From assembly GCA_021442155.1 (NCBI GenBank), contig CM038221.1, positions 152,945,601-153,009,600 on the forward strand: a DNA stretch of 64,000 bases, given 5' to 3'. Below, in pieces: positions 12,987-25,429 of this stretch. Positions within the stretch are counted from its first letter, which is position 1. Each line of letters opens with the position of its first letter. The stretch is from Cymbidium sinense (lineage: Eukaryota > Streptophyta > Magnoliopsida > Asparagales > Orchidaceae). A program made the translations under genes and the position numbers. Under the pieces are notes generated by a model. The model saw nothing but the letters and a program-made list of their open reading frames with translations. It was not told the origin of the DNA and did no database searches.

Positions 12987-15900
12987 TGGTGTTTATTTTG
13001 ATTTATGTGTATGGGGGACACCACGCTGATTTGAGGGTGTACTTATTAAGATAATTAGGTATGACATCAAGGAATGGTGCATTATCTTGAAATATAGAAA
13101 TCACCATCATATAATGGACCAAATCACCTAAGGAACTCTTAAGGTATAATGGGTCTTCGAATTTACTAGAGATTTTTCACCTACTTTACATGGATGAATA
13201 AAGTAGGTTTATTTAAATCGAGTGCTAAAGTTTCCTATGGGAGAAAACCTCCATAGTTTATTACATCCTAAGGATTGTGATTTCCTTAGGATTACTCTTG
13301 ATTAAAATAAGAAATTATTGTCTCCAAAGATTTCAAAGATATAACTATCAATAAATTAGTTATGTTTGGAAAATCAATTGAGTTAGATAAAAAAGGAGAG
13401 ACTTATTATCAAACCAAAATGGAGATGAGTAGGGAATGCTAATGATACTAGAAAATCTAGTGAGCATCCCAATTTATCCTATAGTTGGGCTTTATATGTT
13501 TGAAGTTGAGGAGAATTATATGTTTAAATTGAAATTTTATTAGAAGGTTAGGGCTTATAATCCAAAACAAGGTTGTGGAAATGCATAAGAGGTGAGGATT
13601 TATGCTTGTAGCCCGAAGGAAACAGTTACCTCGGATCTTAAATCTAGAGAACTTTAGTGAGGGTCAAAGCTCATCCTAAATCTAAGTGAAGATGGGTATA
13701 TAGTTTATCTCCACAAGAGAGGGTAAACCACCCGATTGCTAGACTTATAATCACTTAGAGTGGCATCCAGCTAACTCCTCCTATGCTTTAAAACCATGTG
13801 GTCAAGTCATATGTTTTGCAAGATGGCTAGGTTGTTATTATTAGAAAGAAAACTAAGGGCCTTAAACCCACTCCCTAAAAGACTAGAGTTTGAGTGGTAT
13901 GAACAATGACTTAATTTAATGCAAATCTTTTCAATTTTTATTTAATTTTGGACTCTTTATTTTGACAAAGGTTATAAGATTTTTATATGCCTAAATGCAT
14001 GTTAAAATGAGTTATGGGTTAAATCAAGAGAGAAGAGGGTGAAGCTCCATTAGTAGGAGTTGTTCTCACAGGTTAAGCGGTTCCCATGCATGCAAGAATG
14101 GAGGCCCTCATTTTTGCAAGAGTGGTAGAAGATGCATGGATGTTATTAGACATATAATCATACAGCTAAGGGGTTGTTAAATCTTTTAATTATCTTGATT
14201 TAATGCTTAGGCTTTATATGAGGTTATGAGTTATTTATAAATTTAATTATGAGTTATAGTTGGGTAAAAGATTTATTTTTCCCTAAGAGCCTAATCGTCT
14301 CCACACCACACATTAAATCACCATATATGAAGAAATTAGGAAAAGATATGTCATTTCTATTGTGCAATTGTATAAACAAAATATCAAATAATTTATAAAC
14401 TCGACCTAAAAGAATAACAGGCCGGTACGATCTGGTACCACCGTATAACCCAAAAAGAAAATTGGGTAGTCAAGCTCTACCCATATACAACCCGGATTAC
14501 ACAAGAATAATTACAATAAAGGATGAATACATACTATGGGGGTCTTTATCTTCATTCTTCATGTCTCCTTCATTTCTTCATATCTTCATTTGATTTAATT
14601 TGCTCCACTTCAAAGGCATCATATGGCCTCCCAAGACAAAGCCTTCTAGCCAATGCTCATCCTAATTCCCCCATAGCACTAATCCTAATTCCTAAGTGCA
14701 AAATTATATTTAAATGGAAAGAGTAAATCTAACTACATCTGCTAAAATAGAGGTTAGCTAAACATACATTCCACCCAAGCAATTATATTTATAATTTGGA
14801 CTTAGCACTCTACACATGGGTAATCAAGCACACCTGTCCTATCTTGGATTATGCTTAGGGGCATAAGTAACATGCAAACATAGCATTTATATTTATTTTT
14901 AGTGGCCCCATAAGCATAATCCTCTATAGAAAATATGATTAGGCTAATCACGAACATCCAGTCTACGAAGCGTACTCCCTAACATCTGGTCTAAAATAAT
15001 ATATCAAAAAATAAAACATACATCTAACTATGCACCACCCTAACATAAAGCTAGAAGTGGTGATTAATTCTAAGGTGTGTGTATTAAGGCTTATGTGGTA
15101 TGCCTTAACTAGGCTTTGTTATAATTTTCTAAGTGAGAAATGATTTAATTATAAATGATGATTTCACTTTAAGTGGTTTAATTGATTTGTAAGTTTTACT
15201 TAATATTTTCTTTTGTTTCATTTGGTTTACACTTAACGACTAAGTGTTATAAAGAAAAGAAAAGAGATGATCACCCTCCTTTATCCCCACCTTAAGCCAC
15301 ATCTAAAGCATATTAATTAATCAATTCTCTTTAATGAATGACTTATTACATATTTTAATTAATCCTAAGTTTAGATTCAATTTAAATGATCTCATTCAAT
15401 AAGAAAGACATCTTAAGATTAATTGAGTTAATTACTATCACACAACACATGTTTATTCATTTCTTCCCATCATATATAACATTTACATAATTAAGTCCTA
15501 AACATATCTATGCATACAATATATTTTTCTCACACTTAAATGCAAGATGCATGAATAATTTTTTATAGAAAAAAGAGGATCCTCATTCATTAGCTAAATA
15601 CACATTCAAATGTATGAAAGTTCTAAGCAAGTACTTCACCATTATTTTGCACCAGAGGAGTGAGGTAGGAACCTCCTTGGGGCTACTTAAAGCCGTGCCT
15701 CCAAACTAGATATACTCGCTATTCTTAAATACATATGAGTGTACAAACAACTATAAAAATGAAAATCATGCAAAAATTGTATTTAATTTAATTGATTTAT
15801 TTGTGTGAATGAATTAAAGCTCTATCCAAATTCTAAAGTCAAGATGCATAATAATGAAATCAAATGGATATGTCACCATTATTTTGCACTAGGGGATTAA

Positions 15901-18900
15901 GGTAAGAACCTCCTTAAGGCTACTTAAAGCCTTGCATCCTCGGAATGTCCAGACTAATATACCCACTAACATTCATACTTATGCAAATCAACATATGAAT
16001 GAAAGAAAGAAACTTCACTTCATACACTAAGCTTATATTCACATGCACCTCCTATGTATGTATAGCTAATGTCACAACATGTATTATTATTCATAATAAG
16101 CTTTTGAAAATACATTTGAGATTTAATAGTGATAATAGCCACATATATTTTTAATTAAGTCAACACATGCACATTTGACATAAAAAATATTTAATTGATT
16201 TTTGAAAGAAATCAATGCATGACTACAAGTGGTATACATCATTTTAACATGATTAGAAAGAAATAAAGAAACACAAGCATGTAATTTCATTCAATCCAAC
16301 TAATTCCTAAGGACAATCACATTAAATAAGCTTATTCAAAATAAACCAAAGTTTCTTAAAGTCACTTTTGATTTTATGTTTAATTTGATTTAAGAAATGA
16401 GGAGATTCAATTATTTTTTGCTCGTAACCCATTCCCATGTTTGTTAATTAATTTGATTCAATGAAAGATAATTAGCAGAATTTTATGGATTAATTAAGTT
16501 GTGATATGAATTAAATCAATTAATTAACCCTTACCTATGTTATCTTAAAGTAATTAACCAATTAATTATGAGCCAACATGATATGCATGGAAAATAACTT
16601 GTAATGATCCTAAGAAATGAAAAGGCCTAATGCAATTAGCTCATAATTAATAATTAATTAGGTTAAAAAAACTTAATTAAGTACTTTTATGTCGTCTCCA
16701 CACATGTAGGTTAGCCATAATTTTCTTAAATAGCTTTAGGTTATTAAACACCTAAAGTTCTACCCAAAAAACTTAATTAGATGAGTTCTGGAATGATTAT
16801 AATTTTAATTTGATTAATTAAGCTATTTTAATTAATGAATTAAACCATTAATTAGTTTCATGTAAAGTGAAATGAACTTAGGGAAAAGAATGGGAAAGAG
16901 GTCTCAATCTCATTCCCCATGCCTATTCACTATTCCACAATGATTAGTAAGATTAATTAATGGTTTCCTTGCTATTTAGAATGTTAATTAATCACTTAAT
17001 TATTTAAGAAAGTAATTAGGGCTAAGACAAGCAATTTCCCTAATTAACCAAGCAATAAATCTTAAGAAAATTATGGAGGCAAAATCATCCCATTAATCAA
17101 CCACAAAAAATTTGAAATTAATTACTTGAGTAATTAGAGAGTAATCAAAATAATCAAGTTTTCAATTAAACCAAAATTGAACCTTAATTACTATTTAAAA
17201 TCAATTGGGATTAATTTTATTAAATTCTCCTCTAAAATACCTTTAAAATGAGTATTTATTTGTATTTTATGATTTTATTTATGATTTGTTATGATTTTTC
17301 AAAATTTTAGCTTATTTAAGTGATCTTTCATGATTTTTATAAAGCACATTAATTTATTTTTGTTAAAATAGACCATTTGAGCTTCAAAATGTAATATCTT
17401 CCAATCCATAAATCCTTTTGACTTGAAATTTTAAAGATGGTAGCATTTTAACTTCAGTTTCAATCTTGAAAATTTCAACTTAATATGATGTGTTTTTTTA
17501 GTGTAATTATTGAAATTTAATTTTCACTATAACCTAAATTAAGCCCAATATATTTAATAAAATTCGTGGATTTTAGGTTTTTTGGATTTCTCTCATAAAG
17601 ACAAATCCAACGAGCCTTTGTTTGCAATATTTAGTTAAGTATTTTATTTTCTATGAATTTTTAAAGTTTTAGGGGATTTAAATGATTTTTAAAATTAGAA
17701 AATCTAGAATTTCCCACTTATGAAAATCAGCATCGCATAACACTGATGTGGTAATGCGGTGCCACACGGCGCATGAGCAGGAAATCACAGGGAGCGGGAG
17801 AGCGATGCGTAGATCAGATCAGATCGTCTGATCGTGGATCAGATGGTCCGGGTTTGATCCGCGTGATCTAAGGGGTCGAAACATAAGATCTGCATAAAAT
17901 ATGGTCCGTCCGATCCCCTGAACATGGGATGGGATGGCGGTTGTGCGTTACGGCAGGCGAAATAGTAAATCGAGGGGGTTTTATAAATTTTTGCCAAATC
18001 TAAGTGAAATTTCATCCGAATGAGCTCATTTTTGCGTCGATTCACATTGAAAAACTTCTATTTTGTATTAGGATTGTATAAAATAAATAACACGAGATCT
18101 TTAGGAAATTTTCTAAAATCGCATGAAAATCATCACAAATAAGAATATTAAGGCCGACTACCGGTTTTCTTGAAAGTTACCTCACCGGGGATGATTTCTA
18201 GCGGTGATGATCCGAGCATACTCTTGAGTGGGGGAAGAAGCCTTGGAATGAGCCTAGACCTTCACCTTCACTACAGAATAATGTATCTACCGGTGGTCTC
18301 CGCTTCCTCACCAAAATCCACTTGATTTTGGTAGTTTTTGCTCAAAAACTAAGTGGGAATGATTGCTAGTTGTTTTGAGAGCTCTAGGAGAATGGGATGA
18401 GAGTGGGAGGAGGAGTTTTTGGTGTCTCTAATTCTTTGGTTTCTAATGTGGCCGAAAATCCTCTTCATTTTTGATTTTTGGCTCCAAATGAGTGTCCTTT
18501 GACTTGGGGTGGTTGGGAATGGAATGGAATCATCCTAGGTAGCTCATTTTGGTTGGCTAAAGCATGAGAAGAATGCCATGAAGGAAAAATGGGTGTCCTA
18601 GCAAAGGGAGATGGAAGTCCTTCATGCCAAGTGTTCCAATGGGAGAGGTGAATTCACCTCCACATGAGTCATGGCTTCCCAACTACCTCTTGGGTTAGAT
18701 GATCAGTGTCCTTGGTGCCTAGGTGGACCAATGGATGAGTGCCAAGTGGCCAAGGAAGAGAAATGACCACTTAGGTGAGTGTCTTTTCTCATGGGATGCC
18801 CTTGACCCAAGGACAAAGTGGTCATTTGGTATTGGATTTGATTGAGCAGATTTAAAATGAGTCAAAAGTGAGTTGGACAAAATTTCATGTCATTTGGAGT

Positions 18901-20430
18901 TCATTTGGTTTAATTTGGATTAATTTGACCCTTTTGGGCCAAATTAGGTCAAAATGGGTTAGGTTGACCAATCAGTCAAATTGAGTCAAACCAAGAGTTT
19001 GTTCAAGTTCAAATGATCATTTGGAGTATAATGGTTCAATTTATTTCAATCAATTTGGTTTAATTTGGATTTAATTTGAATTTTAGAAAATTTGATCCTT
19101 TAGGTCAATTTGGGCTAAGTTAGGTTTGGTTGACCAATTGGTCAAATTGGGCTCAATTATGTCTTTGGTCAAGTTCAATAATCAATTTGGAATGAACTTA
19201 AGCTATTGGTTGCAATCAATTTGGTTTAGGTTGTAATTTGGCAAGTTTGGGTTCATGTGAGTTAAAGGGTTGACTTGGTCAATGGGATAGGTTGACTAAG
19301 TCAATGGATAGGTTGACTTGGTTTGACCCAATTCATGATAATTGATTAACCTAGAATGATCAACAATCATGATATGAAGTTTGGATTGGTTTAATTCACT
19401 TTGATTTGAATTGAATTTGATTTTGGTTCATGTAGGTTAAATTGGCCACTTTAGGTCAAGTGAGCCAATTGGGTTTAGTTGGCTTGATTTTGGGTTGAAT
19501 TTGATTTAGTTGAGTTTATATATGGATTTGGGATTATATATAAATCCAATTGCAGTTGATTTGGGTTCAAATGAGTTTTTATTTATTTGAATATTTCAAG
19601 TCAGATGGGCTAGGTTGGGTTTGACTTGAGTTGATTTTGATTTGGCTTGATGATTGTAGTTTATGTTATATTTGGCTAAATGATTGAAGGAATGATTGAT
19701 TCATGAGAAAATCATTTGAATTTGGAGTGATTTGGATGCAAATTTGACCAAGCTTAAGGATGTAGGTAAAAAAGGTTTAAGTAGGAAATTGATTTAGTTT
19801 GATTTATTTTTGATCATTGGAAGGTGGGTTTCATTTATATTTATGAATATAAATGAAGGAATAATTGATTTATAAAAAAGCAATTGATTTTGGGTTGAAT
19901 TGGGTGGAGATTTGGCTAGGTTTATGGAAATCAACCATAAAGCTTTAAGGAGATTTTGATTTTGGATATGATTATGGGTTCTAATCATTTGGTTTGGAAT
20001 TTGGATTTGGATTTGGTAAATGATTGAGGGATTGAATTGATCTTGGAGAAAGTAAATTGAATTTGGATTGATTTGACTTTGGTTAGGGCTAAGTCCATAA
20101 GATGAAATCAAAGGGCTTAGGAATTGGATTTGATTATGGGTTTAAATCATTTTGTTTGGAATTTGGATTTAGATTTGATATTTGAGTTGAATTTGAGGTT
20201 TGGTTTGAGAAGGAAAGTATGGATTGAGTTTAGCTATAGGGTAGGCAAGTCTTCCTAAGTCCCTAGGGCACAACCTATTCTAGTAGCTAACTCTTCTAAG
20301 TCTCTAGGCTTAGGTTAAGTGTTCACTTAATCATTAGATGTGTCTTAAGACTAAGGAGCTCTTAGTGTATATAAGAGTCCTAGATCTATGATGAGGAAGT
20401 TGAGAACTCACTCAAAAAGTGAGGTCAATA
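12987..20430 (+). mobile_element. L2: giant LTR copy, about 7.4 kb
   Basis: Parallel to L1 over its whole length and in the same order: TGGTGTTTATTTTGATTTATG start, GGGGGACACCACGC at about 13,013, G half, two copies of the internal repeat (about 15,630-15,965), CpG islet at 17,725-18,045, TTACCTCACCGGGG at 18,177, GGTCAA-rich tract (about 18,880-19,500), and the end GAGGTCAATA at 20,421-20,430. It starts inside a unit of the ~300-bp array. The copies differ at many sites, including indels, so the insertions are old. L2 may serve as the 3' LTR of the L1 element, the 5' LTR of the next, or both, as in tandem LTR-interior-LTR arrays. Confidence 0.65.
17725..18045 (+). promoter_or_regulatory. CpG/GATC-rich islet of L2
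   Basis: This holds AGATCAGATCAGATCG at about 17,812 and further GATC and CG-containing words such as GATCCGCGTGATC near 17,856, in otherwise AT-rich surroundings. It occupies the same position relative to TTACCTCACC as in the other LTRs. The promoter role is inferred. Confidence 0.4.
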
Positions 20431-21110
20431 AAAGGACCCCCAATATGTGTGGTGTAATTGACAAGGCATACCGCACGTATTGGCGTTGATCAGAGATCAA
20501 CAACATCCAAAGGATTACAAGCGCTAATAAAAATGATATATCTCTAAACCTGAGGTGTAGACAGAATAAAGATCTTGGTGCAATGAAACTCAACCTATGC
20601 CAAGGGCATAAGCGAAGAAGAAAGGATCCATTGAGGGATCAAGTATGTGAACCTTCCACTAGGGAAGTAGGTTCAACTTATCCAAAGCGAGGATAAGGGT
20701 TTGAGTTTGATCATAAACATGATTTGGAGAAAAGATCCACTGGGGATTAGGATTTATATCCTGTCGGGGATGAGTGTATGAACCTTCCACTAGGAAAGCA
20801 GGTTCAGATTATCCACTAGTGATAGAGATTTGATTTGGTTTAATTTTGTGGGGCTCCACTGGGGAGAGGATATTATTTGCACCTCGCTGGGAGAAATTTG
20901 ATTTGATTTAATTGGTGGGCATCCACTAGGGATGAGAATTTGATTTGATTTGAGGGCACATTTGCTAAAGATATGAGCTCGGCTCTGTTGGGGATAAGGT
21001 GGATTTAATTTATGGTTTTCTTTGGTTTATTTGGGGAAGTATCCACTAAGGATAAGAATGGATGGATTTAGTTTAGACTCCACTAGGGAAGGATGGTGGG
21101 TTTAATAAAA
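20431..21110 (+). mobile_element. Element leader region after L2
   Basis: It begins AAAGGACCCCCAATATG and tracks the leader after L1, including GACAAGGCATACC, ATCAACAACATCC and AGATCTTGGTGCAATG. Two TGAACCT...AGGTTCA hairpins lie at 20,648-20,675 and 20,779-20,806. Further on, TCCACTAGGGAT-like words repeat at 60-100 bp intervals. No reading frame with protein-like content is apparent; this could be an untranslated leader or a decayed gag, and I cannot tell which. Confidence 0.5.
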
Positions 21111-22900
21111 TGGACCATGTCGGTGTGCGATGGATCCACTAAGAAGGGGCTATATTAGCCTAGCCCTATCTCAGATTTATAATTCCAATGAGATAGTCTA
21201 CCGACCATCAAGTAGGACTAACCAACCTAAGGGGTGCCTTTCGGTGTGCAATGGTTAAGTTAGGAAGATAGGTTGTAGACTTACATCCTCTAAACAAGGA
21301 ACCACTAGGGTGACCTGCAGGTAGCACTACAAATCAAACCCAACCTAAGATGACTATTGAGTGAATGTCGTGGACTCATATCGACTCAAAAATAGTTAAA
21401 ATTAATTTCATCTTAGATGGACCCTATTGGTGTGCAATGGATCCACTAAGAAGGGTTAATATCACCCTAGTCTATCTTACAACTAAAGGGATAGTCTACC
21501 GGCCATGGGGTAGAGCTAACCAACCTAAGGGGTGACTTTCGATGTGCAATGGTCAAGTCAGAAAGAAAGCTTGTAGACTTACACCTTTCTAAATAAGGAA
21601 CCATTGGGGTGATCAGTTGATAGCACAACAAATCAAACCTGACCTAAGGCTGCCCATCAGTGTGCAATGATCATGCTCGAGAGAATGCGTGGTAGACTTA
21701 TATCGTCTAAAGCAAGGACGACCGCCGGGGTGACCTGTTGGTGGCACAACAAGTTGAACAAGACCTAAGGGTGACTAAGAGAGTGCTGACCCAGGGACTT
21801 ATCTTAACTCAAAAGTAGCCAGGCGATTCCTATAGAGAGTTTTGCTGACACTACCCCAAAGATAGGATGCTTACTTAGGAAAAGGTACCGTTGGGGGGTG
21901 TCAAGCAAATATATATTTATTTTGTTTATATGTTTGTGGACCCTGTTGGTGTGTGAGGGACCATATTGAGAAGGAGCTTATATTAGCCTACCCTATCTGA
22001 GACTTACTGAACCAAAGGAGAATCTGCATATCCGTAAGACGGATTCTCCAACCACAGGGGTGGCTGCAAGGAAAGGGAGACTATCCAATCCAAGAGTAAT
22101 CCAAGTAGTGTCTAAATGGAGTCACTAAGGATGTGATCCAAATAGAGTACCCACATGAGAGGTGCCGTTAGGGGCTTTATCCTGGACCCTGTAAAAGAAA
22201 GCCTATAGGTATACAGTGGCCAACTCTAGGAGAAAGCTTATAGACTTATATGCCATGAGTGGTGTATCCACCAAGTGTCAGCATAGCGATAACCAATCAA
22301 CCTAAGGTGCCCGTCAGTTTGCGATGATCAATCTAGGAAGAAGGCTTGTAGACTTACATCCTCACAAATGAAAATGATCACCAAGATAGTCTGTCATCGG
22401 TGGGATAGATGTTATTCGACCTAGGGCGACTACTATGCTGAGAGTCTCGTGTAAGGACTAGACCCAGACTTAAAGTAGTCAAGAGGAAAGGAGCCACTGG
22501 GGAACTTATCCTAAGCCTTAAATATACTTGACCCAGTTAATGCATGATGTTTAGTCCAAGAAGAAAGCATGTAGGCTTACATCTTCTTAAACAAACTCAA
22601 CATGGGGTAGCATACCGGCTATGCAGTAAGGCCTACCAAACTAACAAGGTGCTCATCGATTTACAATGGTCAAGTTAGGAAGAAAGCTTATAGACTTACA
22701 TCCTCCAGATAAGTAATCATTGTGGTGACACACTAGAAATGTAGCATGTTAGCCCAACCTAGAGCAGCTAATGAGTGAGTGCAACAAAAGACTTTATCCC
22801 ACATAAAAATAGCCTAAGATAAAAGATATGTGTTTATTTTATATGTGGTTGTGTGTCATTTGTGTTGGTGTTGTGTTATTAAAGGATAGGATGCCGCTTG
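21110..22900 (+). repeat. Degenerate ~300-bp tandem array
   Basis: Successive units are recognisable by ordered landmarks: CGGTGTGCAATGGATCCACT, a CCCTATCT block, TAGTCTACCGACCAT, CAACCTAAGG, AGGAAGAAAGC, TAGACTTACATCCTC, and GGTGACCTGTTGGTAGC. Starts fall near 21,118, 21,426, 21,650, 21,945, 22,195 and 22,520, with some units truncated. The array runs into GGATAGGATGCC at about 22,885 and then the 3' end of the minus-strand pol at 23,022. Tat-lineage elements are known for a hypervariable 3' region with tandem repeats, which this resembles, although its orientation relative to pol is opposite to what one would expect from the flanking LTRs. Confidence 0.75.
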
Positions 22901-23021
22901 GGTTCCTTACACCTACCCTAAACGCATCATGGCGAATTCACAAATAAATATGTTTTTAAACATAGAAAAGATAGAATTTGAGATGAAAGAAATTTTATTG
23001 ATACTTGATTAGAAATAAGAT

Positions 23022-23519
23022 TTATGGATAATATTTCTTTAGGTAGAGCCTATTTATTAGAAGCATTGGGCGCTCTCCCTTATAATTTATAAGCTGATAA
23101 GATCCTCATTGGTAGGCCTTCTCTATGGAAAAAGGGCCTTCCCAAGTGGGTTTAAACTTGCCTCTCATCTTTTGATGGGTAATAATTGGTCTCCTTAGAA
23201 CTAAAATAAGCTCTCCTACTTGAAAAGCCCTAGGATGGACCAACTTGTTATGAGCTTGAATTATTTTGGCTTTGTACAACTCAAGGTTCTGGCATGCCCG
23301 AAAGCATCTCTCCTCCAAACCTTTGAGCTCTTCTAACCACAACTTGGCATTCGGCTCCATGGTAACCTTGCTACCCACAACTATCCTTAATGATGGGAGT
23401 TGGACTTCTAATGGTAGAACTGCTTCAGGCCCACACACTAAGGAGAAAGGGATAGATTGATTTGGAGTTCTGTAAGTGGTGCGGTAAGCCCATAGGGCTT
23501 CAACTAATTGGCCAAGCCA
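23022..23519 (-). pseudogene. Copy A integrase C-terminal domain
   Basis: An open run (23,106-23,438) reads GPEAVLPLEVQLPSLR, then KAKIIQAHNKLVHPRAFQVG, LILVLRRP and GKFKPTWEGPFSIEKAY, all typical of the gypsy integrase tail. After one stop the frame continues as GSYQLINYKGERP, then LYLKKYYP and the terminal stop at 23,022. The final LKKYY motif ends Tat/Retand polyproteins. Confidence 0.85.
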
Positions 23520-23949
23520 CTATCGCTTATTGTCGTCGAGTGTCTTCTTTAATATTTGGATGAGAGTTTTATTGAACGCTGCCAAGCCATTTGCCCTTGG
23601 GCAATAGATGATAGAATATCTCCAATCTATGCCGTGTCTCCGGGTAAAGCTATTGGTTTTAGTGCTCTTGAATGCAATATCATTATTGGATATTATTCAT
23701 CGAGGCATCCCAAACCTATATACGATATGGTTCCTAAAAAACTCGAGCACATGCTGAGCTATGATCTCTCTGAGTGGAATTGCCTCCACCTACTTGAAAA
23801 AGTAGTCGGTGGCAGCTAGAATGAACTGATGACTCTTGGAAGAAGGAGGATCGATCGGACCCACTATCGGTACCACAACACTCAAATGGCCATGAGGCTA
23901 GGATAGGGTGTAGAATGTTGGGTGGTTGGTGTAAGACCACATTGTGTAC
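23520..23949 (-). pseudogene. Copy A integrase catalytic core
   Basis: The core opens with ASWPFECCG at about 23,890 (WPF..WG in intact elements) and ends near 23,560 with PRANGLAAFNKTLI. At that last site intact integrases carry AEASNK, the Glu being the third residue of the DDE triad; here it is Ala. The middle is broken by frame changes. A plus-strand open frame at 23,556-23,819 is only a shadow of this region. Confidence 0.7.
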
Positions 23950-24230
23950 CTAACATTGGTGGCATCTCCTAGCTATGCCCATGTAGTTTGTGATCATCGC
24001 CAATAGTATAATAATATCTTAATCTTGGCTTTCATCTTCAAACCGAATTGATGCTCTCTACATAAACCTGAGTGTACCTTAGTCATGATCTTACTTGCTT
24101 CATATTTTTTCAAACAATGTAACCACATATGATCAAAGGACCATGGTATAAGGTGCCATCCATGAAAGCATATGAAAGGGCTCTCTGCTTCACCTGATGT
24201 GCTAGTGATTTCTCTTAAGGTAGTTCATCT
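23950..24230 (-). pseudogene. Copy A integrase N-terminal zinc-finger region
   Basis: Heavily frameshifted. Fragments such as MDGTLYH and the later CHQC pair (a Cys-x2-Cys zinc-ligand pattern, followed at once by a stop) align with the HHCC finger of gypsy integrases and with the cleaner copy B at 47,249-47,443. It lies directly before the WPF motif that opens the core. Confidence 0.6.
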
Positions 24231-24394
24231 ATATTTAGATAATCCATGAATGGTTGCCTCTAATCTGACTCCTCATTCTTTTTGGCAACGATAACCTACC
24301 CATCAAGAGAGAGTCCCTTGATAAGTTCAGCATCAACAGGGGATAAGACTTGTCTATTTTGGACCCTTATTGGTATGTGCACATCTCGGACATG

Positions 24395-24840
24395 CCAACT
24401 CTTTGGCAAGCTTGGCTAATGCATCTGCTACTGTGTTCTCTCCTCGAAGAATCTTGTAAATGGTAACCTCTGGGATTTGGGCCAATAACTCTATAGTATA
24501 CTTGTGGTAATGATGGAGTTTAGGCTTTAGAACTTTGTAAGACCTAGCAATTTGGTTGATAACTAATTGAGAATCCCTGAAGATGTTGATACTTTAGATG
24601 CATAATATAATGGATAACTCCAGATCGATAATCAGAGCCTCATATTCGGCTTCATTGTTGATGCATGGTTTGGACAGATGATATGAGAATCATTACATTG
24701 TAGTCCGGAGTTAGGAGAACTATTCCTACCCCGCCTTTCCTAGAAGAGTAGATTGTGATTATTCTCCCTTTTGAAAGGAAGCTGCACCTTCAAAATACAT
24801 CTCATAACGATGAATGTTGGTGTCCTCTAAGTTCATGATT
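24395..24840 (-). pseudogene. Copy A archaeal-type RNase H (aRH)
   Basis: Minus-strand translation gives YEMYFEGAAS near 24,800, then NNEAEYEALI, then FRDSQLVINQIA, YHKYTIELLAQIPEV and finally ENTVADALAKLAKELACP. This is the second RNase H that marks Tat-lineage elements. The first catalytic position, FDGA in copy B, is FEGA here, an Asp-to-Glu change. The other acidic positions (NEAEYEAL, RDSQ, VADAL) are present. Stop codons interrupt it. Confidence 0.8.
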
Positions 24841-24954
24841 TATTCATTTGAGAGATCATCACTAAGTGGGGAATCAGCAGGAAGTGGGTGTGTCTAAGAA
24901 ATCTACTAGTGCCTATCTTTTCACCACACGAAGGGGTACGAAAGTGATGTCAAA

Positions 24955-25429
24955 CTATGATGAAATCATGGACCAACGTGCCAAAAGTCCGGATAACGTC
25001 GACTGTGTTATGAGATATTGTAGTGGATTGATCCTAGAGATCAAGTTCACCTTTAAGAAAGCATGTAGTGTCGTAGCTTTTGGGAAGCAAAGATTAAAGC
25101 TAGGCAATATTTTTTTAATAGGTGGATAGTTTGCCTCAGCAGGGATCAGATGATAATTAAAATAGTAAAGTGCATTTTCTTTCCCTTTGTCATTGGTTTG
25201 GGCCAATAAAGCACCGAGGGTGTCATTTAATGCAGTAGTATATAGTATGAGCTTGCCAGAGATGGGGGCTGCTAAAATTGGTGACGTCACCAGGTAGTGA
25301 TTGATGTCTTCGAAGGCATGCTGGCACTTATCATCCCACTTGAACTTGGCATGCTTTTTGACAAGTGCTAAAAATGGCTGACATCTTCTCGATAGGTTGG
25401 AAATGAAGCATCTTAGATATGCCAACATT
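24955..25429 (-). pseudogene. Copy A first (degenerate) RNase H domain
   Basis: An open run of 157 codons (24,955-25,428) includes FKWDDKCQHAFEDI, LGALLAQT, ALYYFNYHL, AEANYPPIKK and, at the C-terminus, LSGLLARWSMI. These match the RT-linked RNase H of gypsy polyproteins, ending in the LSGRLARWAI motif of Tat elements. The stretch around LYTTALNDT lacks the normal DAS catalytic pattern, in line with the degeneration reported for this domain in the Tat clade. Confidence 0.85.

Noticed and set aside
19794..20111. 105-codon open frame on the minus strand
   Set aside because: It is Asn/Gln/Ile/Ser simple sequence made by reading GGATTTGGATTTGG-type LTR text backwards, with no domain and no counterpart in L1.
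20479..20494. TTGGCGTTGATCAGAG as a primer-binding site
   Set aside because: It starts like a tRNA-complementary site, but it is some 50 bp past the inferred LTR end, reads differently after L1 (TTGGCATTGACCGAG), and I cannot match it to a tRNA 3' end.
23556..23819. Plus-strand open frame of 87 codons
   Set aside because: It is the antisense shadow of the integrase core of copy A.
24866..25129. Plus-strand open frame of 87 codons
   Set aside because: It is the antisense shadow of the RNase H region of copy A.
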